Source of the DNA: Atrichornis clamosus
Lineage: Eukaryota > Chordata > Aves > Passeriformes > Menuridae
Assembly: GCA_013400975.1 (NCBI GenBank)
Contig: WBMZ01003493.1
Coordinates: forward strand, 1 to 64,000
Direction: 5' to 3'
Length of the DNA: 64,000 bases
Translations under genes and position numbers: made by a program
Part shown: positions 12,181 to 42,000 of the stretch, in pieces
Layout: every line of letters begins with the position of its first letter
Numbering within the stretch: the first letter of the stretch is position 1
Notes under the pieces: generated by a model
What the model was told of the DNA's origin: nothing
What the model saw: only the letters and a program-made list of their open reading frames with translations
The model's database searches: none

Positions 12181-13979
12181 TGTCCATAATCTTCCTGTTC
12201 ATGATTTGGGAAGTTTGGAAAATGCTTTGAACAAAAGCTATACTAGGTTGCTTTACAGACTCTCCCAATATGTAGTCCTACATAGCAAAAAAGGTACAGC
12301 ATTAGTTAAAGACCTGTAAAAACATTCAAAATGAGTAGAGAAAATTAACATATGTTATACCATCTAGATGAAACCAGAAGTGAAGGTAACGGCCAGTTAA
12401 GTCTTGTAAGAAATACTTAAAGACTTCTGGTTTCGTGAATACAATTCAGAGCCAGCACCAGCTTTCAGTTTCCTGACAGTCTAATGCCTGTTTCGTTTGA
12501 GAGAGCAGAAGATGTATAAACTTAAAATAGCTGGTATTTCTTTAGCTTAGTTATTAGAAATCTCTGTCGTAATGCTCACTATGACAGGTTTATGCCCTTC
12601 TGCTCACGGCCATTCATAATAAAATGTATTTTCAGTATCAAATAAATAAAAGAAGGAAAAACAACCTAACAAAATCACAACAAGCATCAGCAGTGCTGAA
12701 GGCGTTTAGCCAAGCACTTACACATCAAGTGATTCACAAAACCTCAGCTTTTCTTCTCTGCGTACATGCACTCAGAGTATGTGTGATAACCTTCTGTTCT
12801 GGCCAAGTGACCACACTGGAAAAACAGAGTAGAATTATAACTGCAGGGATAAAAGAGACTCTAGGACGTTCTAGCTTTAGTACCTATTTGCTACAGCATC
12901 AACTCCATTTTATTTTTATCAGATTACCATCAATGCACATTGTTGGTTATGGCTGGTCAACACTTCCTATTTCAAGGCCACATTTTCAGTTACTCCCAGT
13001 TTGCCAAAACCTTTTCTTCACATGATCACATATACTGCCCCTTGAGATTATTTTTTAGGAAAAACAGAACAAATATGACTCAGTCATTTCTAAGAATGAT
13101 CACGAGGAACATATGCTTCAATTATATTCAAAGAATTCTTAAAACTTTTAAGAAACTTTTCAGAAACAGGGAATGAAATTTAGCAAGGAGGCAGTGCTGG
13201 TGTCACTACTGGGATTTTTTGCTCTTCCTTTGAAAAGACTGACCTTGCACATGCTTGCCAGACTTGCTTTTAGTAGCCAAAATTTTCAGCTCTCTCTCCA
13301 TTGCACATACATGCAGAGAGTGTGCTGGATGGTCCCCGCAGCAGGCAGCTGAGTGCCAGGCTGCCACATGCTGAAACTGAAACAGGGTAGCTTAATTCTC
13401 CTCTGGTTTCAGGACTCACAGGATTTTTACTCATCATCACGGAATAATGTATTACCCAGTTCAAATTCAGAGCAAGCAAAGATGGATTCAGGTGAGAAAG
13501 GCAAATGTGAGTTATTAGAGAGGAAGAAAAAAGGCAGGAGTTTGGGATCAGAAGAAATGAAAAGAAAGATGAGGAGTGAATAAGAAACAAGGTTGGGAAA
13601 AGACAGCAGTAGGATTCAGACAGTGGATTCCCAGGAAAGAGGAACTGCCCAAGGATGAGCAGTTCTTATCAATTTCTTGAAGGTCAGACAGCTGAGAATT
13701 TAACAGGCTGTATTTTCTGGAATGAGAGAGAAATCAGCCCCCAGGCTACTGCTTTGCCAAGATCCTCTCATAAAAATATACAAGATCCAACACCCTGAAG
13801 CCCTGGGCCACACTCAGGGCTTGGCACCTGAAGGGTTGTTGATGGCTGAAGAACCCCTCAGCCATGGGGAAGAGGAGATCATGCTGATCACCACGCTGCA
13901 GGCAGCAAGGAACACTCAAGAGCCCAGCACCTGCCCCAGGCTGGAGAACACCCGTATGTTTTCCACACACTCTGCTTGC

Positions 13980-14365
13980 AAGAGCCAAGCAAGGCAAGGC
14001 ACAGCAGAGCGGGGCTGAAGCAGGGGGCTGCGGGCGGTCCCCAGCCGGTGGTGGCGGTGGCAGCAGCCCAGGGCTGTAGTGGCGTTCCCAGGCGGCTGTT
14101 CCCCGTTCCCAGGCGGCCACAGGCGGCACTGTCCCGCCACACTCAGCCCTCAGCCCCCGCCCGCCCCCGCCGCGGGCTCCGGGGCAGGAAGCGGCCGCGG
14201 CGTGAGACGCGCACAGCTCCCTTTGGAGCCCCGGGGGAAAGGGCACTCAGCCCCCACAGCCGCCCCGCAGCCACGGGAGGGAGGGAGAAGGCAGCAGCCC
14301 GCTGAGGTGGTCCAGGGGAAGAGGATTTTTCCGCAGGAAGGAGGTCGTGCTCAGACCGAGGTGTC
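13980..14365. promoter_or_regulatory. Orphan CpG island
   Basis: A sharply bounded GC-rich, CG-rich block about 0.7 kb beyond the likely PAPOLG 3' end. The frames open across it (up to about 166 codons) are typical of GC-rich DNA and resemble no known protein. It may be the promoter of a non-coding transcript or an alternative start of a neighbouring gene. Confidence 0.7.
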
Positions 14366-15092
14366 CCGTGCGGCCATTTGATTTCCTGTGGGACAGGGCA
14401 GGGGCTGCCTCCAACCCAGGGTGGTTATCAGCCCCTCGCCTGCACCCTACAACCACGGCTTTTCATTTACTGGAATAATGCACAGGATCACACTCTTTAT
14501 AAGAAGTGTGATGAGGAAATGACAAAATTACTGCCAGGAGTTTTTGCTGGTCATTTTATGCTAAACAGCTTATGTCACTAAACATTACATAAAGCCGTGT
14601 TAGTAAGCCCCCCTCCCTCCCCAAGTCAAGATTAACAATTTCAAGATACCTTTCTTCCCTTTGCTTTTTCCTCATTCATTAAGGCAAAAAGTACATATTC
14701 TATTACTTTCTCTCTTACTTTCTACGGGAAAATCAACTGCTACAGCCAAAATGTAGGTGACTTCACATTAACTGCTTCTTTGCTTGTACCTAACAAGTAA
14801 AACCACACATGTTAATTCCTGCAAGGGGATTTCTTGCTCAAAGTTACTAATCAGACACATTTTCAATACAGATCTGCTCCTACTGGAAGAGACTGAGCAT
14901 GAATCCCTCAGCTCAAGCCACACACCCAGCAACTAGCAAAGAAAGCAGCTAGGAAAGAATGTCTGAAGGAAGTCTGGTATCAAAGGGCCTCCCTCACTGA
15001 GTCCTTATGCAGGAGTAGCTTCCCTTCCAATCACTTTAATAGAGGACTTGCTCCATAAACAAAGGAGAACATTTAAGTTGAATAAGTTTGAA

Positions 15093-15098
15093 CTTTAT
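15093..15098 (-). terminator. Polyadenylation signal AATAAA
   Basis: The minus strand reads TTGTAAATAAAGTTCAAACT, followed within about 40 nt by a T/GT-rich stretch (CTCCTTTGTTTATGG). It is the only exact AATAAA I found on this strand between 14.5 and 17.6 kb, so it is the best candidate 3' end for PAPOLG. Confidence 0.55.
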
Positions 15099-15294
15099 TT
15101 ACAAAAAGCTGAATTCTAATCTGCAGAGTCCTGGGGCAGTATCAAACTTCTGCAACATCCAGGGAAACTCCAGAACACTGACGTCACTTAACATCACGCC
15201 TGACATCTTGTATGTCAAGATACATTAAGATAAGAGGTGTAATTCACCAATGGATCAAGTCTGAGAAACTAGTAACCTAAATTCTTCCTGCATG

Positions 15295-15331
15295 TTCTTC
15301 TTAAAACCCTGAACATTCTTCTTAAAACCCT
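15295..15331. repeat. Short direct repeat, period 21
   Basis: TTCTTCTTAAAACCCT occurs at 15295-15310 and 15316-15331. It lies in the candidate PAPOLG 3' UTR. Confidence 0.85.
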
Positions 15332-16363
15332 AAGAGTGAGGAGGAAAATAAAAAAATTAAAAAGGAGCAGTTAGAAGATAACCACAAAGCAAGGGTAAAA
15401 TAAAAAAAGATCTCTGTAAAGGCATATCCATTAGCTAGTTTAGTTTAGTTTGAGACCAGCTGCACGAGTGCATGTGCTGATGTAAGAGGCTAGGGGAAAA
15501 TCATCCCTTAAAGTCTTAGAATACTCATGTGGAAGACTTGAAAAGCATGAGACTATTACAGGATTGTAGTCTACTACAAAACACTTTCCATACTCATTTT
15601 GCTTTTTATCTTATCACCAACTTCAGCTTTAATTCCTTCAAATTCATGATGGATTTGTATTTACACAGGTGCTGAAGTTTTATACCTACTGTAAGTAGTA
15701 TATAGAAGTGACAATATTTGAATACCACTGTTTTAGAACAGGTCACAGAACTGAGGCAAATATTTTATAAACCCAAGGTGTAGTTCTGCTAAAAGCTACT
15801 TAAGCAATACGGGTACTGTTTCTTAATTTTAACCTGTCACTAAATCTAAGCCTTGCAGTCTATGTCTTGGGGTTTTTACAGGGGAGAGGGAAGAATAAGA
15901 CCTCTCAAAACCACTAAGGGCAATCTCTAAGAGATAAATTGTACTTGAAACAAGCTGGAAACCAGAGAATAAGGGGAAAATACCCAAATAGATTGTGATA
16001 TAGTCATGCTTTCTCCACAAGTTTGGGATAGTAGCAGCAGGGGGAATGCTAAGGAGTTAAGACATGACAAGGTACATACCACCTCTTATTTCTTTACAAG
16101 TCCCTCAGTCTTGTCACTATGGTTTTACGTGGATACTTAAGATGTTTAGTGTTTGAGAGCTCAGATTTGCTCTTTAAGCCAAGCAACTCAAAAGAATTTA
16201 GAGATGTCTGTGGTCCACACAGCAAACCAGGACTTCAGCTGAATCATGCAGGTTGCAAACTGCACAATTCAAAGGGCATTAAATCAAACCCAAGATATAC
16301 CAGAAGCAGGAAGGCAAAGCAGTGTTCCTAATCTCCTCAGATTTACTCTAGCATGAGAATTTA

Positions 16364-16440
16364 GTGGTGGACTTGGCAGTGTTAGGTTTACAACTGGATT
16401 CTAACTTAGAGGTCTTTTCCAACCTAAATGGTTCTATGAC
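16364..16440 (+). mobile_element. CR1 LINE scrap
   Basis: GGTGGACTTGGCAGTGTTAG, then AGAGGTCTTTTCCAACCTAA and GGTTCTATGA: the last ~75 bases of a CR1 copy. It lies antisense within the candidate PAPOLG 3' UTR. Confidence 0.88.
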
Positions 16441-17624
16441 ATTATCATTTTGTAGAACTTTTTTTTCTAGCACTGCCTTCCTCCCATCCCTTAGAATTGG
16501 TTTAGTTGGGATCTGCTTAAAAAATCTAAACATCTGCACAAAAAAAAAAGAGCGAGACTAAAAATTTTAAATTTCACTTTGAAGATAGTTTTTTACAGTA
16601 CATACAAAAATAGGCTAGAAAAACAACTTACAACTTCACTTGCAAAACCACCAAATGATAAAGAAACTAGAATAGAGAAATAGCATAATACTTGGTTCAT
16701 ATAATCAATTTCTCCCCACCCCCCAAAACCCCTAATGCACTCAACTGGGTAAGCAGTGTTATCGGTTTACAGAACCAGACTCAAGAGTACTACAGGTTTT
16801 GATGTAATCCTTCAGAACAGCTTTCAGGGTTTATCTGAAACCACTTTCTGCATGCAGCTTGCAGGTGGGCAGTAGTGTCAGGACAGCCTCAGCTGTTGCA
16901 ATGTTTCAGTGCATCTTCAGCTGTGTGTTCAGAGTTTGGTTTTACTACCCAGTGGCAATAAAAAACCTCTCAAGTCTCACATTGGAGCAGTCTCAAGACA
17001 AAAAACCCATCAGATAACACAGCATGGGACATGCCTATCATCTCCATACCTTGATAGCATCCTCTGCTCCATTTTCTTCAAAACTGAAATAATTTATGGG
17101 CCTCCATGGGAGGCAATACCTGTGTAGTGCATGGCTGTGCAAGACAGTGGAAAGCAGTGAGCCAAGGAAGCTGAGCACCATTGTGGCAGATGCACAGGAG
17201 TTTATGTGCCAAATGGGAAAATAATTGGAGATAAGAACAATATACACACATGAATTAGGCAAGCACAAATGAATACAAGCACGTTCATACACAGTTGAAA
17301 ACGGAATGTGGTTGCAGTGACTGGTTAACCCTCTTGACATCCATTCCAAATTCAAGGCACAGGACAGGTTGGTTTTTGTAGCTGTTTCAGTTGGTGACAG
17401 TTTAGACTTTTTAAAAACTAATAAAGGTAACCGTTACAAGCACATGCAAAGGGTAGTTGAAAAGGAAGGAAGCATCTAACAACAGCATAAAATAAGACCA
17501 TGATTTTAAGTGGTCAGTTACAGTATGGCCACAGCAACCTTCTACCTTTGTTAGTAACTACAACACACATTCAGAATAGGGAGTGGTAACAAGTGATTAT
17601 CCTCTTCACCTGGAGATACACCAC

Positions 17625-34499
<16,875 letters not shown>

Positions 34500-34817
34500 G
34501 GCGCGCGCACCCAGCCCGCGCCGCCGCCCGCGCTTCCCGCCCTTCTACACGGCCGCCCCCTTCCCGACGGCCCCCGCGTCGCCCGCGCGGCGCCCCCTGG
34601 CGGCTTCGGGAGGGGGGTGTCCTCTCACCGCCCCCCAGCCATTCCCGCAGGATCCCTGCCGGAGCGTGGAGCGCGTACCGGGGAGGATGTTCCTTCTCCG
34701 TGACGGATATTCCTTCCCCGTGGCGCTGACAGACGCGCCGAGGCTGGGCTGGTCCCCGGCGCGAGGGGGTTCCGCATCGCACCTGCCCCTCCGTCCCGCA
34801 GCCGAGGGACGTTAGCG

Positions 34818-34949
34818 CTCCTGACACCCCTTCCCAGAGAGGACGGGTTAAAAACACCAGGAACTGCTCTCGTATTTGGCTCCTGACACCCTCCTGACAT
34901 CCCCTTCCAGTGAGAACGGGTTAAAAAACAGGAATCGCTCTGGTATTAG
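34818..34949. repeat. Two-copy tandem duplication, period about 73 bp
   Basis: CTCCTGACACCCCTTCCCAG ... GACGGGTTAAAAAC ... GAACTGCTCTCGTATT (34818-34877) recurs as CTCCTGACATCCCCTTCCAG ... AACGGGTTAAAAAAC ... GAATCGCTCTGGTATT (34891-34947), with about ten differences. It sits just outside the PAPOLG CpG island. Confidence 0.85.
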
Positions 34950-35082
34950 TTTGTTCTCATCCAGTAAGTGCAAGTGCAGCGTCCCTTGGCCTCAGCTGGT
35001 GTCGGGAGGATTTAACACACATTGCTAATGACAGCAAACAGCTCTGAGTACTCACCACAACTTAATTGCTGTATATAATTAT

Positions 35083-35400
35083 TACAGAATCATAGAATGG
35101 TTTGGGTGGAAGGGACCTTGAAGATCATGCGGTGCCACCCTCTGCCACGGGCAGGGACACCTTCCACTATCCCAGGTTGTTCAAGCCCTGTCCAACCTGG
35201 CCTGGAACACTTCTAGGGATGGGGCAGCCACAGCCTCTCTGGGCAACCTCTACCAGTGCCTCAGCAACCTCACAGAGATTTTTTGCCTAATATCTAATCA
35301 AAACCTACCTTCTTTCAGTTTGAACCCATTCCCCCTTGTCCTGTCACTACGTGGTCTTGTAGTCATGCCCCATCTTTCTTCCAAGTTCCCTTCAGGCCAC
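35083..35400 (-). mobile_element. CR1 LINE fragment upstream of PAPOLG
   Basis: Begins ACAGAATCATAGAATGGTTT and GGGTGGAAGGGACCTTGAAG, the reverse complement of the CR1 3' end, then CAACCTGGCCTGGAACACTT and CCCCTTGTCCTGTCACTAC. The best-preserved CR1 in the window. Confidence 0.95.
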
Positions 35401-38400
35401 AACTATTATAAGAATTTTGGGCCAACATAATGTGTTACAAACTAACTATTGAACAAAACAAAGTACCCTGAGACTATGGCATTTAGATGACAATTCCCCA
35501 GTCGCATTCAAGCCTGCAAAAAGTTAAAAATCAAAAGCATGATGTTTCTGTAAAGTTGAATAAACCTTCAGAACAGTTTGCTTTCCCACTGCCCTCATGT
35601 CTTGCCATATCACAGCCTTTCTCTGCGATTAACTCATGATTTCTGTACTTTTCCAGTTGTCTGTAGTGCCTTTATTGAGGTAAAACACTTTGAAGAAACA
35701 CAAACTTAGCTTTTGTCAAGTTTCAACAAATTAACAAAACAAATGTACTTTCAGCAGGGTGATCTTTCCTACCCCACTCAAATAACTTAATGGAGAATTA
35801 AAAATTACTTTACCTATTGAATATTTACATGGTTGTGCCCGTGCTAGTGTTTCAAAGTCTTTGATCTGATTGATGCTTCTGCAAGGAGTTGTATCAGTAA
35901 AGAAAAAAAAGCAAATTTATTGAGTTTTTGTTAAATCTCTAATTACACACTTTTTATTCTCGGAAATTTAGCAGGGTTTTCTTTAACATTTTATGATTTT
36001 CACAACACTACTGTAATCCTACAATCAGGAAAACTTGTGTACTTCTTCCCGTTCTTTTCTGTCAGGTTCATACCATCCATTTAGTGAGGAAAACGCCTTT
36101 GTTTTTCCCAAGTTTATGTGGCCAATTATCCAAGTTTGGGGAGTTTTTTTAAACCCGTTTCTGCTGTGTACTTTAGTACCTCAATGGGAGCTGCATTTAC
36201 CTACAGATGTAATGGGAGATTTTTAATGGACAGGTGATGCTTTTCTTAAAATCACCTGGAACATTTAGGAAAAAATTAACGGCTTGTCAAGCACAAAAGT
36301 TTTTCTTCAGGTGCAATTCTGATGTTAAATGGAAGTAAGGACTAATCAAGATTAACCTTCTTCAATCCTCAGCTGTTTAAGAGAAAAGGTAGCAGGTGTT
36401 TGAGGAACAGAGAGTATTAAGGTTGGAGTGAGATGGCGAGGTGAGCTTTTAGAGTGACTAGAGCTTGAATCTGCAAATAATATACTTTTTCTGGAGAAAT
36501 GGCATCTGTGAGTACAATAATTAAATAGAGTTCTTTTTGTATTTATTGGAATAATGAATTCTAGTTTGCAGCGTTATCTGGGATGACTGGATTGACTCCT
36601 TTGTAAGTAGCATTTTTCTTTTTTTCTCCACAGAAAATAAGAATTTCTTGTTGCTTACTATTTATTTTAGCATTAGTTAGTTGCTGGTAGTTGTTTATTT
36701 CTAACATATAGTTGCTGCATTCTGCTCACAAAACTTGTATAGTTTTATGCATAGCAGTGGCTAAATTATATTATGTTGTAATATTGTTATTTCAAGGTAG
36801 TGCTTTTTTCTGCTGGGGGTGTCGCATTAACTTTAAAAAACTTTTGTGTAGTTGCCTGGGTTATAGAAATGCCTGAAAACTAATTAAATATTAGAGTTCT
36901 TTCTTGGTGGGTGTCTGTGTCATCCAAATAGCATAACTTTAGAGTGATGGGGTAGGGGATGTTTGGGTTTGTTTTTTAAATTGCTGGTACGTTGTAAAGG
37001 AGTGAATATCCTTCTTTGTAGTAAAAATGAGATATTTGGATGCTTTCAGTCTGTTAGAGGGTATTGCTAACTTTTTGGAGAGGTGCTTTATAAACACCTA
37101 GGCTGTGCATTTTCTTATGTTATAGTCTGTCTGTATTACTTTTATCTAATATTAATGATAGTGTGATAGGCTTTATAAAGCACTTGTGGGAGACCACGTG
37201 TTTGACAGACTTGTGAGGTTCAACAGTCTACTTATTCCTGGCTAAAATAAGCTGTTTATGTCCTTGTAATTGTTTCTTACCCCTTTTCCACTCAGGTCTA
37301 TTGAGGTGCTGCCCCTGTATTCTGTGCAGAATATCTGCTTGTAAATGCCTGTCCCTTTTCAAGAGAAAGGGGCAATTTTGTCCATTTTTCCCCCTTTACA
37401 ATCTGTTCTTTTCTGTTCCAACCAGGCTAATTATTTCTCTGCTTAGTGTACAATGCCTGTAAGCTGTTTAGTCTTATCTTTTAAATTTAGGATTTCCCTG
37501 TGTCAGTTTTAGACTAGAGAAGTCACTTCAAGTGCCAGATCATGGAGCAATTTAGACTGGTCAACCCATGCTGGTGTGACTTTTCTCTCTTGTACAGTCT
37601 GTGGTGAGTTGGTGTGGAGCTTGATCCATCCCCTAATTGTCCAAATACCTGCTCTGTCGGTGTAAGGGAGAGGCAGAACCACAAGGGCAGTTGTGGAAGT
37701 GTGGTTCTGTGTGATGGCAAATCTCTCCAGTTAGACCAGCACACTTGTAAATAAGTAGGTGAATATGAATTCTTGTCAAGGACTTCATTTTCTATATTTG
37801 AGATGTAACTTGGCGGTTTTCTTATGGGGTTGAACACAACTATTGGCTTTATAGGATTAACTCTTATCTCTAGAGAGATGGACGTTAATATTACCACTGT
37901 CAAATACTTTCAAGATGCTTGTGTAACCATGAACCGTGCACTTTTGTGAATGGGAAAATTGTGATATTTTACTGCTTTCTTAGTTTTATGGCACTTTATC
38001 AGATGAATTATGTGTTGTAACCTGTAAAGAAAGATGTGTTTGTTCAGAAATATTTTTATACTACTTTATTTGGCAAAGTGGTTATGTTTTCTTATCACAT
38101 TTAACAGTTACAAAATTTTAATGCTTAAAGAAGAGTGAGACTTTTAAAACAGATTTTTTGAAGGCAGCTTTGGCGGAATTTGAGGTTTGTGCACGGAAAG
38201 TTAGGTACCAACTACTGCACCTGAGTCTACTTCAGCATGTGAAATATGAGAGGGAGACTGCTGCAGAGAAAATACTTGTGTGATATTAAAATATTGTCCA
38301 CATCAAATTTATCAGAAAAAATTGTTTATTCAAACTTTGTATTTATGCAGAGGACTTTATCTGTGTAATGTACTATATTTCACTAGAGAGATTTTTGTCA

Positions 38401-39072
38401 GCAACAATTTGTATATATACATTTAGGCTCTGATGAATATCAGCTAATATGTGAAATTAAATTCTGGAAAGCTGCATTTTGTAATAAATGTTCCTAAGAT
38501 TCACTAATCTATCACATTATATGGAAGATCTATGTTGAGAGATAACACTGAACAGTAGAAGGTGAGGTTACTGAAGACAAATTTCAGATGGATTTAAACA
38601 AATGGTGGCTGAAGGTTTGAGTAGTTTGCTGTGGATTTGGTTTTTTCTTTATTTTTGAATTTAATAATTTTACTTAGGGGATGTAATTCTGTAGAGTTGT
38701 AACCTTACAAGTAACTGAGTATTGTAAATGTATAAAGTATTTATATTTTAAACTAGTTCTAACTGTTGCTGAAGCACCAAGCTTGCCTTTGGAGGGCATC
38801 CCTTTGGGACTGTGCTGTTACAGTGCCACATTTATTCCTAGTCTGGCTTCCTCCTAATGGCCATTAGCTGCTCATATGGCCCATTCCAGGGGATTCCTAC
38901 CTTCACTGCAGCCACTTGGTAGGATTTCAACTTGCCCCTGAGCCAGCAAAACCGCACCTCTGCTTTGCTTTCCCAGGGAATCTTGTGCCCCGGATGTGAA
39001 ATGAGTAGCAGCTCTTCACCCGGCCATCAGCAGCAAAAGGCTGTAGGGAACCTGCCCGGGCTCGTAGGGCAG

Positions 39073-39099
39073 GTGCAGTGTCACCTGTGCAGTGTCACC
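39073..39099. repeat. Short direct repeat, period 14
   Basis: GTGCAGTGTCACC occurs exactly twice (39073-39085, 39087-39099) inside a relatively GC-rich island of the intergenic region. Confidence 0.9.
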
Positions 39100-42000
39100 G
39101 GGAGATGGACAGGTCACTCCCTGCTTTCACTTCAAATTGCAGCAGAGATTAATGACGGCGTTACCAGCTCCTAAAATGGGTTAGTTAATGGGAGCTAACT
39201 GTGAGCTCACTGAAGCAGCACTAATCTCACTGAAGTGTCTCTCTTTGATCAGCTCATTCTCTCTCAGCAGGCCGAAAAATAGCCACAGGACAGGAGTGCT
39301 TAGTTTACAATCACGTTAATTTTGCTTTAGGTTTGTCTTTAGCTGTTGGAGATTAATGAATCAAAGGGGTGTTTAAATTTGCAACCAGTTCTCTTCTAAT
39401 CACTTGGCAGTATTATTTCTGGCTGTTTTCTACTTTGATTACCTGAGCCGGTCACCTAAAGGATGCTGCTGTTCTGCCATCTGATAGTGGGGTACAGCCT
39501 TAAATATCTGGAAACTAGCAAGATTATAGCAGAGGGTGTTGAGGATTTTTTACTTTTCCAGCTATTTCCTAAGCTCTGTGTTTGTTGCAGCCATGTCCAA
39601 ATCCATCATCTCCCTTTCCTCTTAGCTCAGTTTTGCCCATAAAACAGTCATTTTTTTAATTCAACCAGCACCCATCAGATGTGGGGACAGTATTTTTGGG
39701 ATATTCGTTTATTGGGAAGTGTGGATGTGACCTGTGATTCTTGAAAGTGAAGCATGAGCAAAGGGTCTGCCTATCAAGGTCTAAAGATGCTAGCAGTTAA
39801 TAAGCAGCTGGCATAGGGAATTGTAGGTTCCTTCAGTTTCTTGGGGTTTCACTCTTAAGGAAAACTTTGTGTGTTGAAGCATTTGTATCTCCCATAGACA
39901 ACCTAGATATTGTGGTTCTGGAAAGATTTGGTTTGAACTCTGCTATCCTCTAAAGTTGTTATGTGCGTAAAATTTCTTGCCGTTTCAGTTTTCCTTTAAT
40001 GTGCTTCCTTTTGGAGAGGAAAATTGAGAGGAATGTACACTTGTAATTTAAGATTACTTCTCTGTAACAAGAACAGTGATCTCTGCTAGTTACACTGGAA
40101 GAAAAAGAAAATCTTACGTGGTAGGTGTTGGTTTGGAAAGTTTCTTGCATCAGAAATAGTTGTCAGGAAGGTATTGCCCAAATTTAATAGGATATGGCTC
40201 TTGTAGTTTTTTTCTTTAGCATACTACCTTCATTTTACAGGAGTACTGAAGAGGTGTAACTTGTTATTGCTGAAAAAGTGTTTTCTCTGACCTGAATGGA
40301 AGTTTCTACAGATGAATATCTCTATGAAAAACTCTACATAGAGACCAGACAAGTGTATTTTCTTTTCTTGATAGAAGAAGACAACAAACCTGTTTAATCT
40401 TTGCATTTTTCTTTACTTCTGTGGTAGGGACCCAAGTCCTTGGACAGCTGATAGTGTGTGACACTGGTATTGTTCCAGTTCCATTATAGTTTGAACGTGG
40501 CTCTGAGCCTGTTTTTGAGCATTAAAGCCTGATGCCAATACCCCTGATGCACTATCTCTTATCATGTTGAGGAGTCTTCTTTGTCATGAATTCATTAGTT
40601 TCATGCAGAGATCGTATATAATTCTGATTGCTGCTTGCAGGGAAACTTTAAAGAGGGGAATGGATACTGATAATTACTGAAACACCTCAATTGTATGTGT
40701 GGAGGGGGAGAAATTTTCATATCCATTAGCCTTATAGTAAAACCCTGTTTGTTTTTTTTCTTTTTTCCTCACCTTTGTACGTGATGGTGTTATGTTCAAC
40801 TTCATGCAGAAGCAGGAAAGGAGGACATAACTAGAGGTCAGTTTCTTTTAGAGGGTTTTGTGATTTTTGGCACTTGTGTCCAGTCTGGTGCATTGTTCAC
40901 AGGGCTTCTTTGTTGTAGTTGAAGTAAACCATAAAAAATTGATAATAGATAATTTCTTTTTGAACAGTTGTCTAGTTAGGGAACTTACGTGCAAGGTAAG
41001 CATGGAAGTGATGCTGACTTATAAATATGTCTTTAAAAAACCAAAAATTAACAGGAAAAGAAGAGAAGATGAAGCAGAGGAGAGTGACAAGTAACAGGCT
41101 GAAAAGTGCTGTGCTTCCAGATATGTTAAAACTTCTAACACATGTATTATGTATTATCTCAGCTACAGGTAAAAATTGAGTGAGAAAATAGAAAGCAAGA
41201 GACAAACAAGTGAACAGTGGAAGAGATGTGCCTGATGTTCATGACAACTGCTTTTAAATAACGCAGTTCAAGGTCTACCTCTGGAATACAGTGCCTGGAA
41301 TGGGTGTTCCAGTGTGTGTGGGAAATGCTGAAATGTTTTGAATGTCTGAATACAGAGTTCATTCTTGAACTAAAATACATAATTCTTGTCTAAAATACAA
41401 AAGGCTTCTAGGTGGTATAAATATAACTTACACCTGTTTTAGGTTTTCTTTATGCTGTATGAAAAGAAGAAAATGGCAATTGTGCAAATAAGCCCCCAGT
41501 CTATCTGAGCTCACAAATTCTTATTGGTTATTTAGCAGTCATACTGTCTTTATTGTACTTTCATCCACCTGGTTTGTCCTAAGTGTATATTTGGTTCTTC
41601 TTCTATTAACAAATTTCACTTCAATCTGAAAGTGTTTGTTGGTTTTTTTTTTGCTTGCTGTTTGAAGCAACGGAATAAAGGGGAGGGGTTTACAGGGAAG
41701 ATTGATGGAAAGATTAGAGATGTACTGGGTTATTGTTTTCTGAGATGATTGAAAATTGATTCTCTAGGAATTTGTTTCCTGAGAAGTTTTCCATCTCTGA
41801 AGGACTCTGTTTTCCCTGGGGAGCTCTTATTTAATTGATATTAACTAGATATAGTAACTCCTTCCTGGGATGGCTCAGTTCACTCTTCAAAGAGAAGTCT
41901 CTAGGTGTTCTTTGCTATTTTGTACAGGAGTATTTAATTATTCCAGATATTTAAGAAATAATGCTAACTTGTGCAAGGTTTCTTTTAATTATGTTCTCAT

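Larger units (their letters stand above)
10158..13979. other. Non-coding stretch
   Basis: AT-rich with a possible MIR relic near 11.1 kb and a purine-rich run around 13.49-13.61 kb. The longest frame (133 codons from 12624, plus strand) does not resemble a known protein. Confidence 0.6.
15075..16533 (-). other. PAPOLG: Candidate terminal exon / 3' UTR of PAPOLG
   Basis: A very good minus-strand acceptor (CTCTTTTTTTTTTGTGCAG) ends at 16534. From there to the minus-strand AATAAA at 15093-15098 is about 1.45 kb without convincing coding sequence. If spliced to exon 22 it would add a short tail of about 14 codons before a TAA. A GT-rich stretch follows the signal. The span carries a CR1 scrap. 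The splice link is inferred. Confidence 0.4.

Noticed and set aside
13746..14246. 166-codon open frame on the minus strand over the CpG island
   Set aside because: Long frames are expected in GC-rich DNA; residues are Pro/Gly/Ala/Arg-rich and match nothing.
1..17600. REL coding exons
   Set aside because: Looked for Rel homology domain motifs (such as RFRYKCEGRSAGS) on the minus strand and found none.
40968..40995. 28-nt block between AACAG and CAAG|GTAAGC on the plus strand
   Set aside because: Weak pyrimidine tract and very small size; signals like this arise often by chance.
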